Notes under the pieces: generated by a model
Databases searched by the model: none
What the model was told of the DNA's origin: nothing
The model's input: the letters and a program-made list of their open reading frames with translations, nothing else
Part shown: positions 36,035 through 45,432 of the stretch, piece by piece
Position numbering within the stretch: position 1 is the first letter of the stretch
Layout: each line of letters begins with the position of its first letter
NCBI GenBank assembly: GCA_903895845.1
Contig: CAITVK010000098.1
Coordinates: forward strand, 22,923-86,922
Origin: an uncultured Chitinophagaceae bacterium
GTDB taxonomy: Bacteria; Bacteroidota; Bacteroidia; Chitinophagales; Chitinophagaceae
Length of the DNA: 64,000 nucleotides
Direction of reading: 5' to 3'
Position numbers and translations under genes: made by a program

Positions 36035-36652
36035 ATGGCAAATTTATTATTGAAGGGTCTAAATAAAATAGTGTATCTGCTGGGGCATTTTTTGAATTTT
36101 ATAAGACTAATACCACACTTAATAGTCCTGAATACACATCGTTCTAAAGCGATAATAAGGTATGATATAAATCGATGGCTTGCTGTCCTGTGCATTGATT
36201 GTGGTTATGTTAAAGGATTTATTTTATTGATGAAAAAATTTCCTGAGTTTCGAAATCTCTTCTATTATAGAGTATCCGATTTATCTGGCTTTATTGAATT
36301 TCTTTGTCCCAAGATGAGTACGCTGCAAATTTCAGCAAAAGAAATTGGGAAAGGATTGTTTATTCAGCATGGATTCGCTACAATCATTGCAGCTAAATCT
36401 ATTGGGGAGAATTGCTGGATTAATCAGCAAGTTACTATTGGCTTTTCAAACTCTACAGACTGCCCAGTTTTGAAAGATAATGTAACCATTTCTGCTGGTG
36501 CTAAAGTAATTGGCGATGTAACAATTGGGGACAACTCAACAGTTGGAGCAAATGCTGTTGTCGTAAAAAATGTACCTCCAGATTGTGTTGTAGTGGGCGT
36601 GCCAGCTTATGTGGTAAAAAGGAATGGAATTAAAGTAAAAGAACCATTATAA
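36035..36652 (+). CDS. Serine acetyltransferase-like hexapeptide protein
   Basis: About 205 residues from the ATG at 36035. A longer open frame extends to 35795 but runs through a terminator. The C-terminal half is a left-handed beta-helix of hexapeptide repeats (IGDVTIGDNSTVGANAVVVKNVPPDCVVVGVPAYVV) like CysE and related O-acetyltransferases. The GENCWINQQVTIGF segment supplies the acetyl-CoA-binding histidine/asparagine area. The N-terminal half is short and partly hydrophobic, unlike classical CysE. It may make O-acetylserine or acetylate a surface sugar. Confidence 0.72.
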   Translation: MANLLLKGLNKIVYLLGHFLNFIRLIPHLIVLNTHRSKAIIRYDINRWLAVLCIDCGYVKGFILLMKKFPEFRNLFYYRVSDLSGFIEFLCPKMSTLQISAKEIGKGLFIQHGFATIIAAKSIGENCWINQQVTIGFSNSTDCPVLKDNVTISAGAKVIGDVTIGDNSTVGANAVVVKNVPPDCVVVGVPAYVVKRNGIKVKEPL

Positions 36653-36934
36653 AACCTTTAAAGTGATACGATTAGATGCTGCTGTTCAATCCTTCTCGCC
36701 AACCAAGAAAGGCATTGCTGGCATAAGGTTTTCTGTGCCACTTGTCGCCAACAACAATCGAAATCGAGATAGGTAGCTGCTAATTAGAATAAAGGAAAGC
36801 AATAATTCATTAGCACCCAAATGATAACTATATAGGTCTTAAAAATGAAAGCACTGGCATATGCAGTGCAAATTTTGTCTATTTCTAGAGAAGGTTTTTC
36901 TTCCATTTAACTTCCAACAGTAAAAATAAACAAC
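36653..36934. other. Intergenic region before the YHYH gene
   Basis: About 280 bp without a gene. A segment near 36685 (GTTCAATCC..) resembles a tRNA T-loop, but the neighbouring bases do not form a T stem. CGCCAAC occurs twice. Nothing else was recognised. Confidence 0.35.
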
Positions 36935-37681
36935 ATGAAAAAGATACTTAGCATCGCATTGCTGATGACAGGATTGCTTGCCTGCAAAAAATCCAGCACA
37001 ACATCTTCAAGTTCAAACACCGACACAACGTACAACATTTCGGCATTGGTAAGTAAGTTTAGTGGGAATGTTTCGGCAGTAGTTCAGGGCGATTATCTGG
37101 TTATTACAAGCACGGATATCCCCGATCACAAAAGCCCTTATTTCAAAGGAACTAAGTGGCAGGATTCTTTGTATACAACTGATTCAGTAAGCACATTTGC
37201 ACAAAACCCAAACACAATAGAAGCACAGTCACTTACTTTCAGGATACCTATTCATCCATCTTCAGCAAGTTCCAAATCGGCAACACCGCTAGGGCCAATG
37301 GGCGTTTCACTCAATGGAGTACCATTCTTTAATCAGTATGCTGCCGGCAGGGCTGCTTTAACTTATGAGAAATTATCCTTTGACCAATACGGTGGGCATC
37401 CGCAGCAAAGCGGACAATATCATTACCATGTAGAACCTACCTCTCTTACTGCAAGGCATGGTGAAGATGCTTTCTTAGGATTGTTATTAGATGGTTTTCC
37501 TGTTTATGGGCCAATGGAAAATGGTATGCTAGTGAGCGAAAGTGCATTGGATACATACCACGGTCATACCACCAAAACTGCGGAGTTCCCTAATGGAATC
37601 TATCACTATCATGTTACATCTTCCGATCCTTACATCAACGGAAGTGGGTTCTATGGAACGCCAGGTACGGTTTCAAACTAA
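36935..37681 (+). CDS. YHYH domain lipoprotein
   Basis: A 248-residue lipoprotein (lipobox LLAC, C17) with the two YHYH tetrapeptides that name the family (QYHYHVEPT and IYHYHVTSS), each in a loop flanked by Gly and Pro. Histidine-rich tetrapeptides suggest metal binding. It lies 6 bp upstream of a MORN-repeat lipoprotein and a SCO1-like gene follows, so the three may act together in copper handling at the envelope. The role is inferred. Confidence 0.8.
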   Translation: MKKILSIALLMTGLLACKKSSTTSSSSNTDTTYNISALVSKFSGNVSAVVQGDYLVITSTDIPDHKSPYFKGTKWQDSLYTTDSVSTFAQNPNTIEAQSLTFRIPIHPSSASSKSATPLGPMGVSLNGVPFFNQYAAGRAALTYEKLSFDQYGGHPQQSGQYHYHVEPTSLTARHGEDAFLGLLLDGFPVYGPMENGMLVSESALDTYHGHTTKTAEFPNGIYHYHVTSSDPYINGSGFYGTPGTVSN

Positions 37682-37687
37682 AGGTTA

Positions 37688-38275
37688 ATGCGTTATCTAC
37701 TGATTTATATTCTCATTTTGTTAGCTTCTGCTTGCAACAATCAGCAGAGGAATATAGCTGTTGATGCCGATAGTAGTGTGGTTGCAATCACTATTCCACA
37801 GACGACACTTTTGGAGACCGATAGCGGATTCAAGGTGAAAAGCAATCTCTATTATCACAATGATAGTCTGTATTCAGGATTTATTGAAGGATATTCTCCT
37901 GCTCATAAACTGATTTCGAGATTTGGTTTCTGGAAGGGACAAAAGCAAGGAATACAACAACAATGGTATGAAAATGGGCAGTTGAAGGAAACCAGATATT
38001 ACCTGGCAAACATGAAAACGGGTACACATACTGGCTGGTGGGATAATGGCGTGAAGCGTTTTGAATATGTATTTGATAAGGATATCCCTGTAAAAAGACA
38101 TTGCCAATGGTATAAATCAGGGAAGCTTTGTAGCCTGTTTGAATATAATAATGCGGGTCAGCCAGAAGGAGCGCAGCAGTTGTGGTATGAGGATGGAACT
38201 GTGAAATCGAACTATGTGGTAAAGGATAACCGCAGGTTTGGTTTCCTCGGTGCCAAAGGCTGCGTAATGAAATAA
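37688..38275 (+). CDS. MORN-repeat (YwqK-like) lipoprotein
   Basis: A 195-residue lipoprotein (lipobox ASAC, C16) with several MORN-like repeats (GFWKGQKQGIQQQWYENGQLKETRYY, then HTGWWDNGVKRFEYVF, QWYKSGKLCSLFEY and LWYEDGTVKSNYVV). YwqK-type proteins carry such repeats; some are called antitoxins, but no toxin is adjacent here. It is nearly contiguous with the YHYH gene. The molecular function is unknown. Confidence 0.75.
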   Translation: MRYLLIYILILLASACNNQQRNIAVDADSSVVAITIPQTTLLETDSGFKVKSNLYYHNDSLYSGFIEGYSPAHKLISRFGFWKGQKQGIQQQWYENGQLKETRYYLANMKTGTHTGWWDNGVKRFEYVFDKDIPVKRHCQWYKSGKLCSLFEYNNAGQPEGAQQLWYEDGTVKSNYVVKDNRRFGFLGAKGCVMK

Positions 38276-38280
38276 TAGAC

Positions 38281-38428
38281 TTAACCACAAAGCACACAAA
38301 GGCTTACACGAAAAGACACTAAGGTTTACATGGGTTTATAAATCTTAGTGTTCTATTTTGCCTTAGTGGTTGAATTATTTACGTATTACTGCTCCTTGTG
38401 TTTTTTTCTTTGTGTCCTTTGTGGTTAA
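38281..38428. repeat. CACAAAG-type inverted repeat element
   Basis: Arms TTAACCACAAAG..ACAAAG (38281-38301) and their complement (38408-38428) match at 20 of 21 positions and enclose about 106 bp with a second nested inverted pair (ACACTAAG and CTTAGTGT). It is a member of the very common Bacteroidota CACAAAG intergenic repeats. Most of it lies in the spacer before the SCO1-like gene. Confidence 0.65.
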
Positions 38429-38447
38429 ACTCTTTAAAACTAGACAA

Positions 38448-39083
38448 ATGAAATCTAGAATATTATTGTTAATCCTTCCATTCCTGCTATTTGCCTGCAA
38501 GGCGAAGAAAAGGGATGTGTCTCACAATCTCCCCTTCTTTACCACAGCAGATTTTACTCCTCGCTGGATGGAAGCTGATTCAGTACCGCATCACCTCGCT
38601 CCTTTCTCTTTTACAGATCAGGATGGAAAGACCATCACCGAACAAACAGTAAAGGGCAAGATTCATGTGGCAGATTTCTTTTACACGACCTGCCCGGGAA
38701 TTTGCCCTAGACTCACTAAGAACTTAGGATTGATTCAAGATGCCTATAAGAATGACTCAACCGTAGTATTGCTTTCCTATAGCGTTACTTCCGACCACGA
38801 TAGTGTATCGGTATTGAAAGAATATGCGACACTAAAAGGGATTATCTCTGGTAAATGGCACTTGCTTACAGGTAATCAGGACTCGATAAATACGTTGGCA
38901 AGGAATTCTTATTTCGCAGAGAAGACACTAGGACAAGAAAAGGGAGTGGATGACTTCTTGCACACAGAAAATGTTTTGTTGGTTGATAAGCAGTTGCGGA
39001 TACGTGGTATTTATAATGGCACGCTTCCTTTTGATATGGAACAGTTGGTGAAGGATATAAAACAATTGGAAAAAGAAGAATAG
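38448..39083 (+). CDS. SCO1/SenC/PrrC family copper-chaperone lipoprotein
   Basis: A 211-residue lipoprotein (lipobox LFAC, C17); the ATG at 38448 is preferred because the upstream ATG adds an unrelated leader through the repeat element. The thioredoxin-like fold has the SCO copper site C82-x3-C86 (TTCPGICP) and the downstream histidine in DFLHTEN. SCO proteins insert copper into cytochrome c oxidase CuA or related copper enzymes. It follows the YHYH and MORN lipoproteins. Confidence 0.9.
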   Translation: MKSRILLLILPFLLFACKAKKRDVSHNLPFFTTADFTPRWMEADSVPHHLAPFSFTDQDGKTITEQTVKGKIHVADFFYTTCPGICPRLTKNLGLIQDAYKNDSTVVLLSYSVTSDHDSVSVLKEYATLKGIISGKWHLLTGNQDSINTLARNSYFAEKTLGQEKGVDDFLHTENVLLVDKQLRIRGIYNGTLPFDMEQLVKDIKQLEKEE

Positions 39084-39096
39084 AGTTTGAAAAAAA

Positions 39097-39134
39097 GCAA
39101 AAGCGGAAAGTAAATAGCTTCCTCCCGCTTTTGC
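39097..39134. terminator. Bidirectional terminator between SCO1 and the lamin-tail gene
   Basis: Perfect 10-bp stem (GCAAAAGCGG with CCGCTTTTGC) with A-runs on the left and A/T-rich sequence on the right, between two convergent genes. Confidence 0.75.
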
Positions 39135-39139
39135 AAAAA

Positions 39140-40291
39140 CTATTTTATAAATTTCTCTACTGCGTTTAAACTTCCATTCTGATAAGAAACAAAGTAACTC
39201 GCTTTGGCAAAACCACTAGCATCAATACTTGTTTGAGTACTACCTATTGCAATAGCTTTCATGACTACAATTCTTCCTTCGGCACTTGTAATGGTAATGG
39301 TTGCTCCTGGCAATGCTTTGATATGGGTTACCATTAACTTGTTGACAACTGGATTGGGCGAAAGAACAATTTTGTTGATGACTGAACTGTTGGCATCAAC
39401 CGAAACCAATGCGCTATAACTATATCTGGCATCATTATCTACTAGTTTCAATCTGTAATATTCTTTACTGATTGATGGGCAAGCATCGGTGTAGCTATAA
39501 TTGCTACCATCACTTTTATCCGCAACTATGGAAGCAACAGCGGAGAAGCCAATTGCATTGTTACTTTTTTCTACAATAAAGCGATTAAAGTTTGTCTCGG
39601 AGCCTGTCTTCCATCCTAAGACAACTTCACTATTTACCAACATGGCTTTGAAATATAAAAGTGTTACGGGCAAACCACCACAAAGACTAACAGGGCTAGC
39701 GGCATTTTGTGGGACAAAGCTGTTAGAGGCCACAAAGTCTGAAGAGTTGTCTCCAGTATTGGTACAACCATTACCAATACGTACCAGACATTTTTTACTG
39801 GTTAGTGACGAAGCCGGATTGGTTTCAAAACCAGAAGCTGTTGGCCCATAACCAACAAGGTCTATAACAGTAGTATCTCCAACGCCCGTACCAAAGAGTG
39901 TATTTATAGAATCTACCAACGCTACCTTACCGGTTGTGGCACTCAGATTCATAGAGCCAATTACATCGGCAGTGGGAAGTGGCACACCAACTGTACCGTT
40001 GCCAGCCAACTGAATTAATAGGAATCCACCTGCGGGAATGGTGTTGTTAATGGGTTGAGCCTGCCAGGAATAGCTGGTTGCACTAGAATATTGTACCGAA
40101 TAGTTGGCTAGTGATATTGGTTTTCCTGTAGGATTAAATAGCTCGATGAAATCGTTTGTGTATAAAGCACCTGCATTACTGCCACCACCATACAGTGCGG
40201 CAATAACAACGTGATTTACTTGTGCTTGTGCTTGAGCTGTAAGTAGCATAAATGCCACAAAAAAGATGGAGGTGAACGTTGACTTAATCAT
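39140..40291 (-). CDS. Lamin-tail domain protein with T9SS sorting tail
   Basis: A 383-residue secreted protein. After a signal peptide (about 1-23) a lamin-tail domain spans about 25-190 (YTNDFIELFNPTGKPISLANYSVQY), followed by a linker, a fibronectin-like segment and a C-terminal T9SS type A sorting domain (IVLSPNPVVNKLMVTHIKALPG). Lamin-tail proteins bind surfaces or nucleic acids in secreted settings. The specific role is unknown. Confidence 0.85.
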   Translation of the reverse strand: MIKSTFTSIFFVAFMLLTAQAQAQVNHVVIAALYGGGSNAGALYTNDFIELFNPTGKPISLANYSVQYSSATSYSWQAQPINNTIPAGGFLLIQLAGNGTVGVPLPTADVIGSMNLSATTGKVALVDSINTLFGTGVGDTTVIDLVGYGPTASGFETNPASSLTSKKCLVRIGNGCTNTGDNSSDFVASNSFVPQNAASPVSLCGGLPVTLLYFKAMLVNSEVVLGWKTGSETNFNRFIVEKSNNAIGFSAVASIVADKSDGSNYSYTDACPSISKEYYRLKLVDNDARYSYSALVSVDANSSVINKIVLSPNPVVNKLMVTHIKALPGATITITSAEGRIVVMKAIAIGSTQTSIDASGFAKASYFVSYQNGSLNAVEKFIK

Positions 40292-40431
40292 AATATAGTA
40301 TTTTATTCGTACGAAGTACTGCTAATTATTAAAGTTTGAACAATATGGTAACAACTTGCCAATAATGTGCATTATGTGACAATCATTTAATACTCTTGCA
40401 TATTCCTGATTTCACTGTTAATTTGCACCTG

Positions 40432-42936
40432 ATGCGTTTATATAAGTTAATCTTTCTTTTACTTGGGTTGATACCTCTATTGGGAATTGCCCAGTTACAT
40501 ACCTATATCTCGGGCAAGGTGTTGGATGAAAATGATGCTCCATTGCGTGGTGTAACCATTCAGGTTTTGGGCAGATCGAAGAGTATGATTTCTGATTCTA
40601 GTGGTAAGTTCAGAATGATAGTTGCTCCCAACAGACCTTTTGCTTTGATTTTCTCCTCGGTAGGCCGTGCAACTGTACAGAAAAACTTAATTGTGGGTGC
40701 AGGAAAAGATGATAAAATAACCGTGCGCTTGATGCCTACCATCCGGGAATTAAAAGAAGTGACAGTAACCAATACCAATACCAGAAACGAAGCTGGTTCT
40801 GTGAGTATCGATGCTTCCAAAACAAATCTGAACCCCTCTCCCCTTAATAACATTGAAAGTCTGATAAAGGTATTTGTAGGGAGTAACAATGAATTAACGT
40901 CCCAATATTCTGTTCGGGGAGGTAGTTATGATGAGAACCTGATTTATGTAAACGACTTCGAGATATTCCGCCCCTATCTGGTTAATAGTGGTCAACAGGA
41001 AGGATTGAGTTTTATTAATCCGGAAATGACTGGTGGTATTAAGTTCTACACCGGTGGCTTCCAATCCAAGTATGGCGATAAACTAAGTAGTGTGTTGGAT
41101 ATTACCTATCGTAAACCGACTAAGTTTGGCGGCTCGGCCTACACAGGCTTGTTAGAACAAGGCTTACACTTGGAAGGCGTAGCCAATAAAGACAAAGTGA
41201 CTTATGTATTTGGCGTAAGAAACAGAACCAATCGCAATCTATTGAGTAGTCAGGAAACACAGGGTAATTACATTCCATCCTCTTCCGACTTACAATCTTT
41301 GATTACCTGGAAACCTTCTGACAAGTGGGATCTGGAAATGTTGGCTAATCTATCAACCACCAGGTTTACCTTCTTTCCGCAGTCCAGTCAGTTAACTTCA
41401 TCTGTCTTTAGTACCCTTTATTCTCAAGATATTGGCGTAGATATTTACTTCTCTGGTCAGGAAAGGGATAAATATGGTACCAACTTCATTGGTCTTTCTG
41501 CCACCCAAAAGGTGAGAAAGAACTTGAAACTAAAGTGGATGCTGAGTAGCTTTTCGGATAATGAAGAGCAAAATCAGGATATAACAGGGGCTTACCTGTT
41601 TGGCGACAGGGATTTAACTTCTGGCAGCAAAACTTATGGGCAGATAGTAAACCCATTAGGTGCCGGCGTTTATCAGAACTTTAGTAGGGATAACCTAAAA
41701 ATAAATGTATTGAGTGCGAGTCATAAGGGAAGTCTCGAGATGGGTAAGAACTATATTCAGTGGGGAAGCACCATCGAGCAGCAAAAGGTAAATGACAATA
41801 TCAATGAATGGACCATGAATGATAGTGCGGGCTACACCATTCCGTATAATCCGCAAATATTGACGCTTTCTTCTGTGCTAAAAGCTTCCGACAACCTTAG
41901 CATAACCCGCTTTAGTGGTTATGCACAAGACAATATCCAATTCAAGAATAGCAGCGATGTCACCATGCAATTTGGGGCGAGATACAATTACAATAACCTC
42001 AACAAGGAGTTTTTGGTATCGCCAAGAATGGGCTTCTCCTTCAAACCAAAGAATTCCAAGAAAGATATTATCTACAAAGCTTCATTGGGTATCTATCAGC
42101 AACCCCCTTTTTACAGAGAGATGCGTGGCTATAATGGCATCCTGAATACCAAGTTATTGTCGCAAAAGAGCTGGCAGGTTACCACGGGGCTAGACAATAG
42201 TTTCAAGTTATTCAATCGTCCCGCAAGGTTTACTTCTGAAGCTTATTTCAAATGGATGTGGGATGTAGTACCCTACGACATCAACAATGTACGCCTGCAA
42301 TATTTCGGCACCAATAATGCCAAAGCCTACGCAGTGGGCATAGACAACAGGTTGTACACCGAGTTGGTAGAAGGTGCCGAAAGCTGGATAAGTTTTGGTG
42401 TGATGCAAACCGAAGAGAAGATTGATAATTTCAATTACTACCAATACCTCAATGACTCGGGACAAGTAATCAACAGTAGCACAACAGACAAAGTGGTTCA
42501 CGATAGCCTCAAAACAACTGTAGGATGGTTGAGAAGGCCATCCGACAGGCGCTTTACATTTGGCATGTTTTTTCAGGATTATATGCCCAACAACAAGAAT
42601 CTCAAGTTCTATCTCAATATATTGTATGGAAGCAATTTGCCTTACAACATTCCAGGAAGTGTAAGGTATCGGGATGCGTTGATAATACCAAGTTACATCC
42701 GTGCGGATATGGGCTTTAGTGCTTTGTTGGTAGATGGGCAAAAAGGAAACCTGCGTAGTCATTCGCCTTTCAGGAACTTTCAGAGCATCTGGGCTTCGGT
42801 TGAAGTATTCAACTTTATCAATCATGCCAATACCATTAGTTATTTGCTGATAAAAGACTTTCAGAACAGCACTTATGCCATTCCCAATACACTTACTCCC
42901 CGTTTGTTGAATGTGAAGTTGATAGCTAAGTTTTAG
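40432..42936 (+). CDS. TonB-dependent receptor
   Basis: An 834-residue outer-membrane receptor. The ATG at 40432 starts the signal peptide MRLYKLIFLLLGLIPLLGIAQ, whereas the upstream ATG at 40396 adds a hydrophilic leader. A carboxypeptidase-regulatory-like domain (about 25-100), a plug (TNTRNEAGSVSIDASKT, YSVRGGSYDENLIYVNDFEI) and a barrel (PRMGFSFKPKN and similar strands) follow. No SusD, fur-type site or transport gene is adjacent, so the ligand is unknown. Confidence 0.88.
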   Translation: MRLYKLIFLLLGLIPLLGIAQLHTYISGKVLDENDAPLRGVTIQVLGRSKSMISDSSGKFRMIVAPNRPFALIFSSVGRATVQKNLIVGAGKDDKITVRLMPTIRELKEVTVTNTNTRNEAGSVSIDASKTNLNPSPLNNIESLIKVFVGSNNELTSQYSVRGGSYDENLIYVNDFEIFRPYLVNSGQQEGLSFINPEMTGGIKFYTGGFQSKYGDKLSSVLDITYRKPTKFGGSAYTGLLEQGLHLEGVANKDKVTYVFGVRNRTNRNLLSSQETQGNYIPSSSDLQSLITWKPSDKWDLEMLANLSTTRFTFFPQSSQLTSSVFSTLYSQDIGVDIYFSGQERDKYGTNFIGLSATQKVRKNLKLKWMLSSFSDNEEQNQDITGAYLFGDRDLTSGSKTYGQIVNPLGAGVYQNFSRDNLKINVLSASHKGSLEMGKNYIQWGSTIEQQKVNDNINEWTMNDSAGYTIPYNPQILTLSSVLKASDNLSITRFSGYAQDNIQFKNSSDVTMQFGARYNYNNLNKEFLVSPRMGFSFKPKNSKKDIIYKASLGIYQQPPFYREMRGYNGILNTKLLSQKSWQVTTGLDNSFKLFNRPARFTSEAYFKWMWDVVPYDINNVRLQYFGTNNAKAYAVGIDNRLYTELVEGAESWISFGVMQTEEKIDNFNYYQYLNDSGQVINSSTTDKVVHDSLKTTVGWLRRPSDRRFTFGMFFQDYMPNNKNLKFYLNILYGSNLPYNIPGSVRYRDALIIPSYIRADMGFSALLVDGQKGNLRSHSPFRNFQSIWASVEVFNFINHANTISYLLIKDFQNSTYAIPNTLTPRLLNVKLIAKF

Positions 42937-43158
42937 GCTGGATAATAGGGCAACGCCACAACTAGTGCAAGTTACTTGCTAAAATCTAATAGCCGAGCTT
43001 GTTTCAGGTATGGCTTCCTTAAGATTTTAATAGAGATATTATCGTTCTTTTAATTGTAGCGAAGATTTTAGCTAGTTTGAAGGACTATCTGGGAGTTAAT
43101 CCATTAGAGCAAAATTTATCAGCACCAAAGCAAGATTAGAATCCGAAATTAAATAAAA

Positions 43159-43923
43159 ATGAAAGATCTTAGGTTTAATTCAATGGTCGAAAATGGCATT
43201 TCAAGCCAAGAGGTTATTTGTTTAGAAGTAATATATAGATGTCTGCTACACGAATTTAAGCAAGATGTTTATAGCCGAATCGTCATCAATCAAATTGGGG
43301 ACGATTTAGAGGAATTCGTACTAAAAAAAGGAAAAGGTATTCATTGCAATATCTGGTTTCCATCAAGGTCTAGTTTTCCGGAATGGAATGATTTTGAAAA
43401 AAATATTGAACTGTTAGATAAAATTCATTGCGGTTTACTGGCAATAGCAAAATATGATAACAAATTAGATGAGAATGCCCTGAATGCAATCAGAAAAAAA
43501 ATAATAGATAATAAATTTTCTTTTGAATTTGTTTATAAAACCTTTGTCAAGAGTAAAAAATCAAGCCTTTCGGTCAAGTTAGCTGTTCGTCCATTAATAA
43601 ATAACTTCATTTATTATTGCATTATCGAAGAAGATAATATTGTTAAAAGTAAAATTCAAATCTATAATGGGTTGCCATGCGTATATTTTGGTGAATTTCT
43701 TTTTTACTATGGCAAATGGCAAGCAAGAAATGAACTTGTTTTAACAGGGATAATTAAGGAAGTAGAAATACATGTAAATGTAGATGATTGTCAGGTTGAA
43801 ATCATAAATCGTACCCCTTATTCAAATCCTCCATTTTTTACTGCAATGAGATTTGATATTTCTGAAGAAGAAAGGGAAAAGGCAGGAATAGATGTTGAAC
43901 ATTTATATTCCCTATCCAGATAG
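43159..43923 (+). CDS. Hypothetical cytosolic protein
   Basis: A 254-residue protein with no signal peptide or membrane segment and no domain I recognise. It is rich in Ile, Lys and Asn and has a markedly A/T-rich coding sequence. Predicted mixed alpha/beta; a charged C-terminal tail (EEEREKAGIDVEHLYSLSR) ends it. It is isolated from its neighbours by more than 200 bp each side and is followed by a 21-bp repeat array. Confidence 0.65.
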   Translation: MKDLRFNSMVENGISSQEVICLEVIYRCLLHEFKQDVYSRIVINQIGDDLEEFVLKKGKGIHCNIWFPSRSSFPEWNDFEKNIELLDKIHCGLLAIAKYDNKLDENALNAIRKKIIDNKFSFEFVYKTFVKSKKSSLSVKLAVRPLINNFIYYCIIEEDNIVKSKIQIYNGLPCVYFGEFLFYYGKWQARNELVLTGIIKEVEIHVNVDDCQVEIINRTPYSNPPFFTAMRFDISEEEREKAGIDVEHLYSLSR

Positions 43924-44008
43924 CCAACTAGTGTGCGTGCCCCAAACCAGGAATGCCACAAGCCATAAGCGATTCGGCAACAGCAAAGATAATAGTTAGT
44001 TTGACGAG

Positions 44009-44222
44009 GGCTAGCTGATAGCTAGCCGATAGTACGCACTCAGAACGCCTTTGTATGCACTCAGAACGCTTTAGTATGCACTCAGAACGCCTTTGTACGC
44101 ACTCAGAACGCTCTTGTATGCACTCAGAACGCCTTTGTACGCACTCAGAACGCCTTTGTATGCACTCAGAACGCTTTAGTATGCACTCAGAACGTCTTTG
44201 TACGCACTCAGAGGGGTTTAGT
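44009..44222. repeat. 21-bp tandem repeat array (copy 2, inverted relative to 25.6 kb)
   Basis: Nine perfect-length 21-bp units from 44034 to 44222, consensus CACTCAGAACGCCTTTGTACG with variants (TTTAGT, CTCTTGT) at the second half. This is the reverse complement of the unit at 25612-25863. A perfect hairpin (GGCTAGC-TGATA-GCTAGCC, 44009-44027) directly precedes it. On the plus strand it would encode repeated HSER(L/F)(C/S)(T/M) heptapeptides from 44055, but without ribosome-binding site support. It lies between convergent genes. Confidence 0.85.
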
Positions 44223-44334
44223 AAAGTGCTTGCAAACGGAAGCAATTAAGCAATAGTGCTTTCTTTTAGCAGTAGTTTCGGCAGCTTTAGAACATTCAAC
44301 CCCAAAAGCTTTACATCGCTTGCTTTTATTGATT

Positions 44335-44646
44335 CTAATAAACAAGATCCTCATAAGCGGCCTGCAACTCATTGTAGGCATGATTATCTTTTGCTTTTTT
44401 GGCAGCCTGCATTCCTTGTTCATACCATTTGATGGCAAGGTCGGTTTGCTCTAGCTTTTCCAATAGCTTGGCTAAGTGATAATAAGAACCAATATAATCG
44501 GGACTCTCTGTCAATATATCTTCAAACAGTACCCTTGCTTGCAGGTTCTCCTCTATCTTGATGTACTCCAATGCCAACGCATGGCGCAGGAAATTATCTT
44601 TGGGTGTAGCCTGCAAAAAAGCCTTCAATTTATCTATCCGTTCCAT
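44335..44646 (-). CDS. TPR repeat protein
   Basis: A 103-residue helical protein with two to three TPR-like motifs (DNFLRHALALEYIKIEENLQARVLFEDIL then YHLAKLLEKLEQTDLAIKWYEQGM). It is probably a cytosolic protein-protein adaptor. A solo copy of the MITE-like terminus lies just upstream. Confidence 0.8.
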   Translation of the reverse strand: MERIDKLKAFLQATPKDNFLRHALALEYIKIEENLQARVLFEDILTESPDYIGSYYHLAKLLEKLEQTDLAIKWYEQGMQAAKKAKDNHAYNELQAAYEDLVY

Positions 44647-44664
44647 GATTAAGTTATAAGTTTA

Positions 44665-44681
44665 AGAAGCTGTTTGAGTTA
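44665..44681. repeat. Solo copy of the inverted-terminus sequence
   Basis: AGAAGCTGTTTGAGTTA, 17 of 17 identical to the left terminus of the 49986-50150 element. No partner arm is nearby. Confidence 0.5.
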
Positions 44682-44686
44682 TGCAA

Positions 44687-44956
44687 TCAATTTCTTCCAG
44701 TGCCTTTGCCCTCTAGTTTGTCCACATATTCCAAGCTACCCAAGCGAAGCCTTAAAGGTATCCTGGTTGATTTTTCTACCTGAATTTCCTTCTTACACAT
44801 AAACCCAAGATTGTTGCTATAATAGTTTTCGGGTATCAGACATAGCCTTTTGGGCAGCAGACTATCAGCAAATGGTTTACTGGCGGAAGTGAGCCGTTGT
44901 GAACTGCCCGTTGTTTTTATCAGTAATAAAAATGCGATTAAAACTAAATATTTCAT
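44687..44956 (-). CDS. Small exported protein of unknown function
   Basis: An 89-residue protein with a signal peptide (MKYLVLIAFLLLIKTTGSSQ) and a short basic mature part with two cysteines. It lies 40 bp upstream of the TPR gene and is probably co-transcribed. Function unknown. Confidence 0.6.
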   Translation of the reverse strand: MKYLVLIAFLLLIKTTGSSQRLTSASKPFADSLLPKRLCLIPENYYSNNLGFMCKKEIQVEKSTRIPLRLRLGSLEYVDKLEGKGTGRN

Positions 44957-45062
44957 CCTAACTCAATTGCCATGAGTAGCAAATATATACCGCTTCCTTG
45001 AAGCTTTTGAACCGTTTACATAATTCCACCCAATTCATAATGGCTATATAGAATGACGATGC

Positions 45063-45070
45063 TATATTTG
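45063..45070 (+). promoter_or_regulatory. Bacteroidota -7 element (TATATTTG) before ybjQ
   Basis: Perfect TAnnTTTG, 20 bp upstream of the ATG. Confidence 0.5.
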
Positions 45071-45090
45071 GTAAAACAAAAAACATTAAG

Positions 45091-45426
45091 ATGACAGATT
45101 TAACATTAATTACTACGAGTACTTCATTGGAAGGTTATAAAGTTATCAAACAACTAGGTTTGGTAAGAGGAATCACCGTTCGTTCCAGAAGCTTAGTTGG
45201 CAATATAGCTGGTGGATTTATGACTTTATTTGGTGGAAGAAGTGCTATCTATACAGAGTTGTGCGAGCGCTCGAGAGAAGAGGCCTTGCAACTGATGATT
45301 CAGCATGGGAGAGAACTAGGTTGCAATGCCATCATCAATATGCGCTATGATGCCAACGAAGTAATGAATGGCCTTACGGAAGTCTTGGCTTATGGCACGG
45401 CTGTTTTGGTGGAGAAGATAGACTAA
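45091..45426 (+). CDS. YbjQ/UPF0145 family protein
   Basis: A 111-residue cytosolic protein that matches the YbjQ family along its length (TLITTSTSLEGYKVIKQLGLVRG at the front, CNAIINMRYDANEV in the middle). The family is sometimes called heavy-metal-binding domain and forms pentamers. The biological role is uncertain. It ends at a very long hairpin. Confidence 0.9.
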   Translation: MTDLTLITTSTSLEGYKVIKQLGLVRGITVRSRSLVGNIAGGFMTLFGGRSAIYTELCERSREEALQLMIQHGRELGCNAIINMRYDANEVMNGLTEVLAYGTAVLVEKID

Positions 45427-45432
45427 AAAAAG

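Noticed and set aside
36680..36710. tRNA 3' end remnant (GTTCAATCC)
   Set aside because: The bases around the loop do not form a T stem and no acceptor stem can be built.
25612..44222. CRISPR arrays at the 21-bp repeat loci
   Set aside because: The repeats are contiguous without unique spacers and no cas genes are near.
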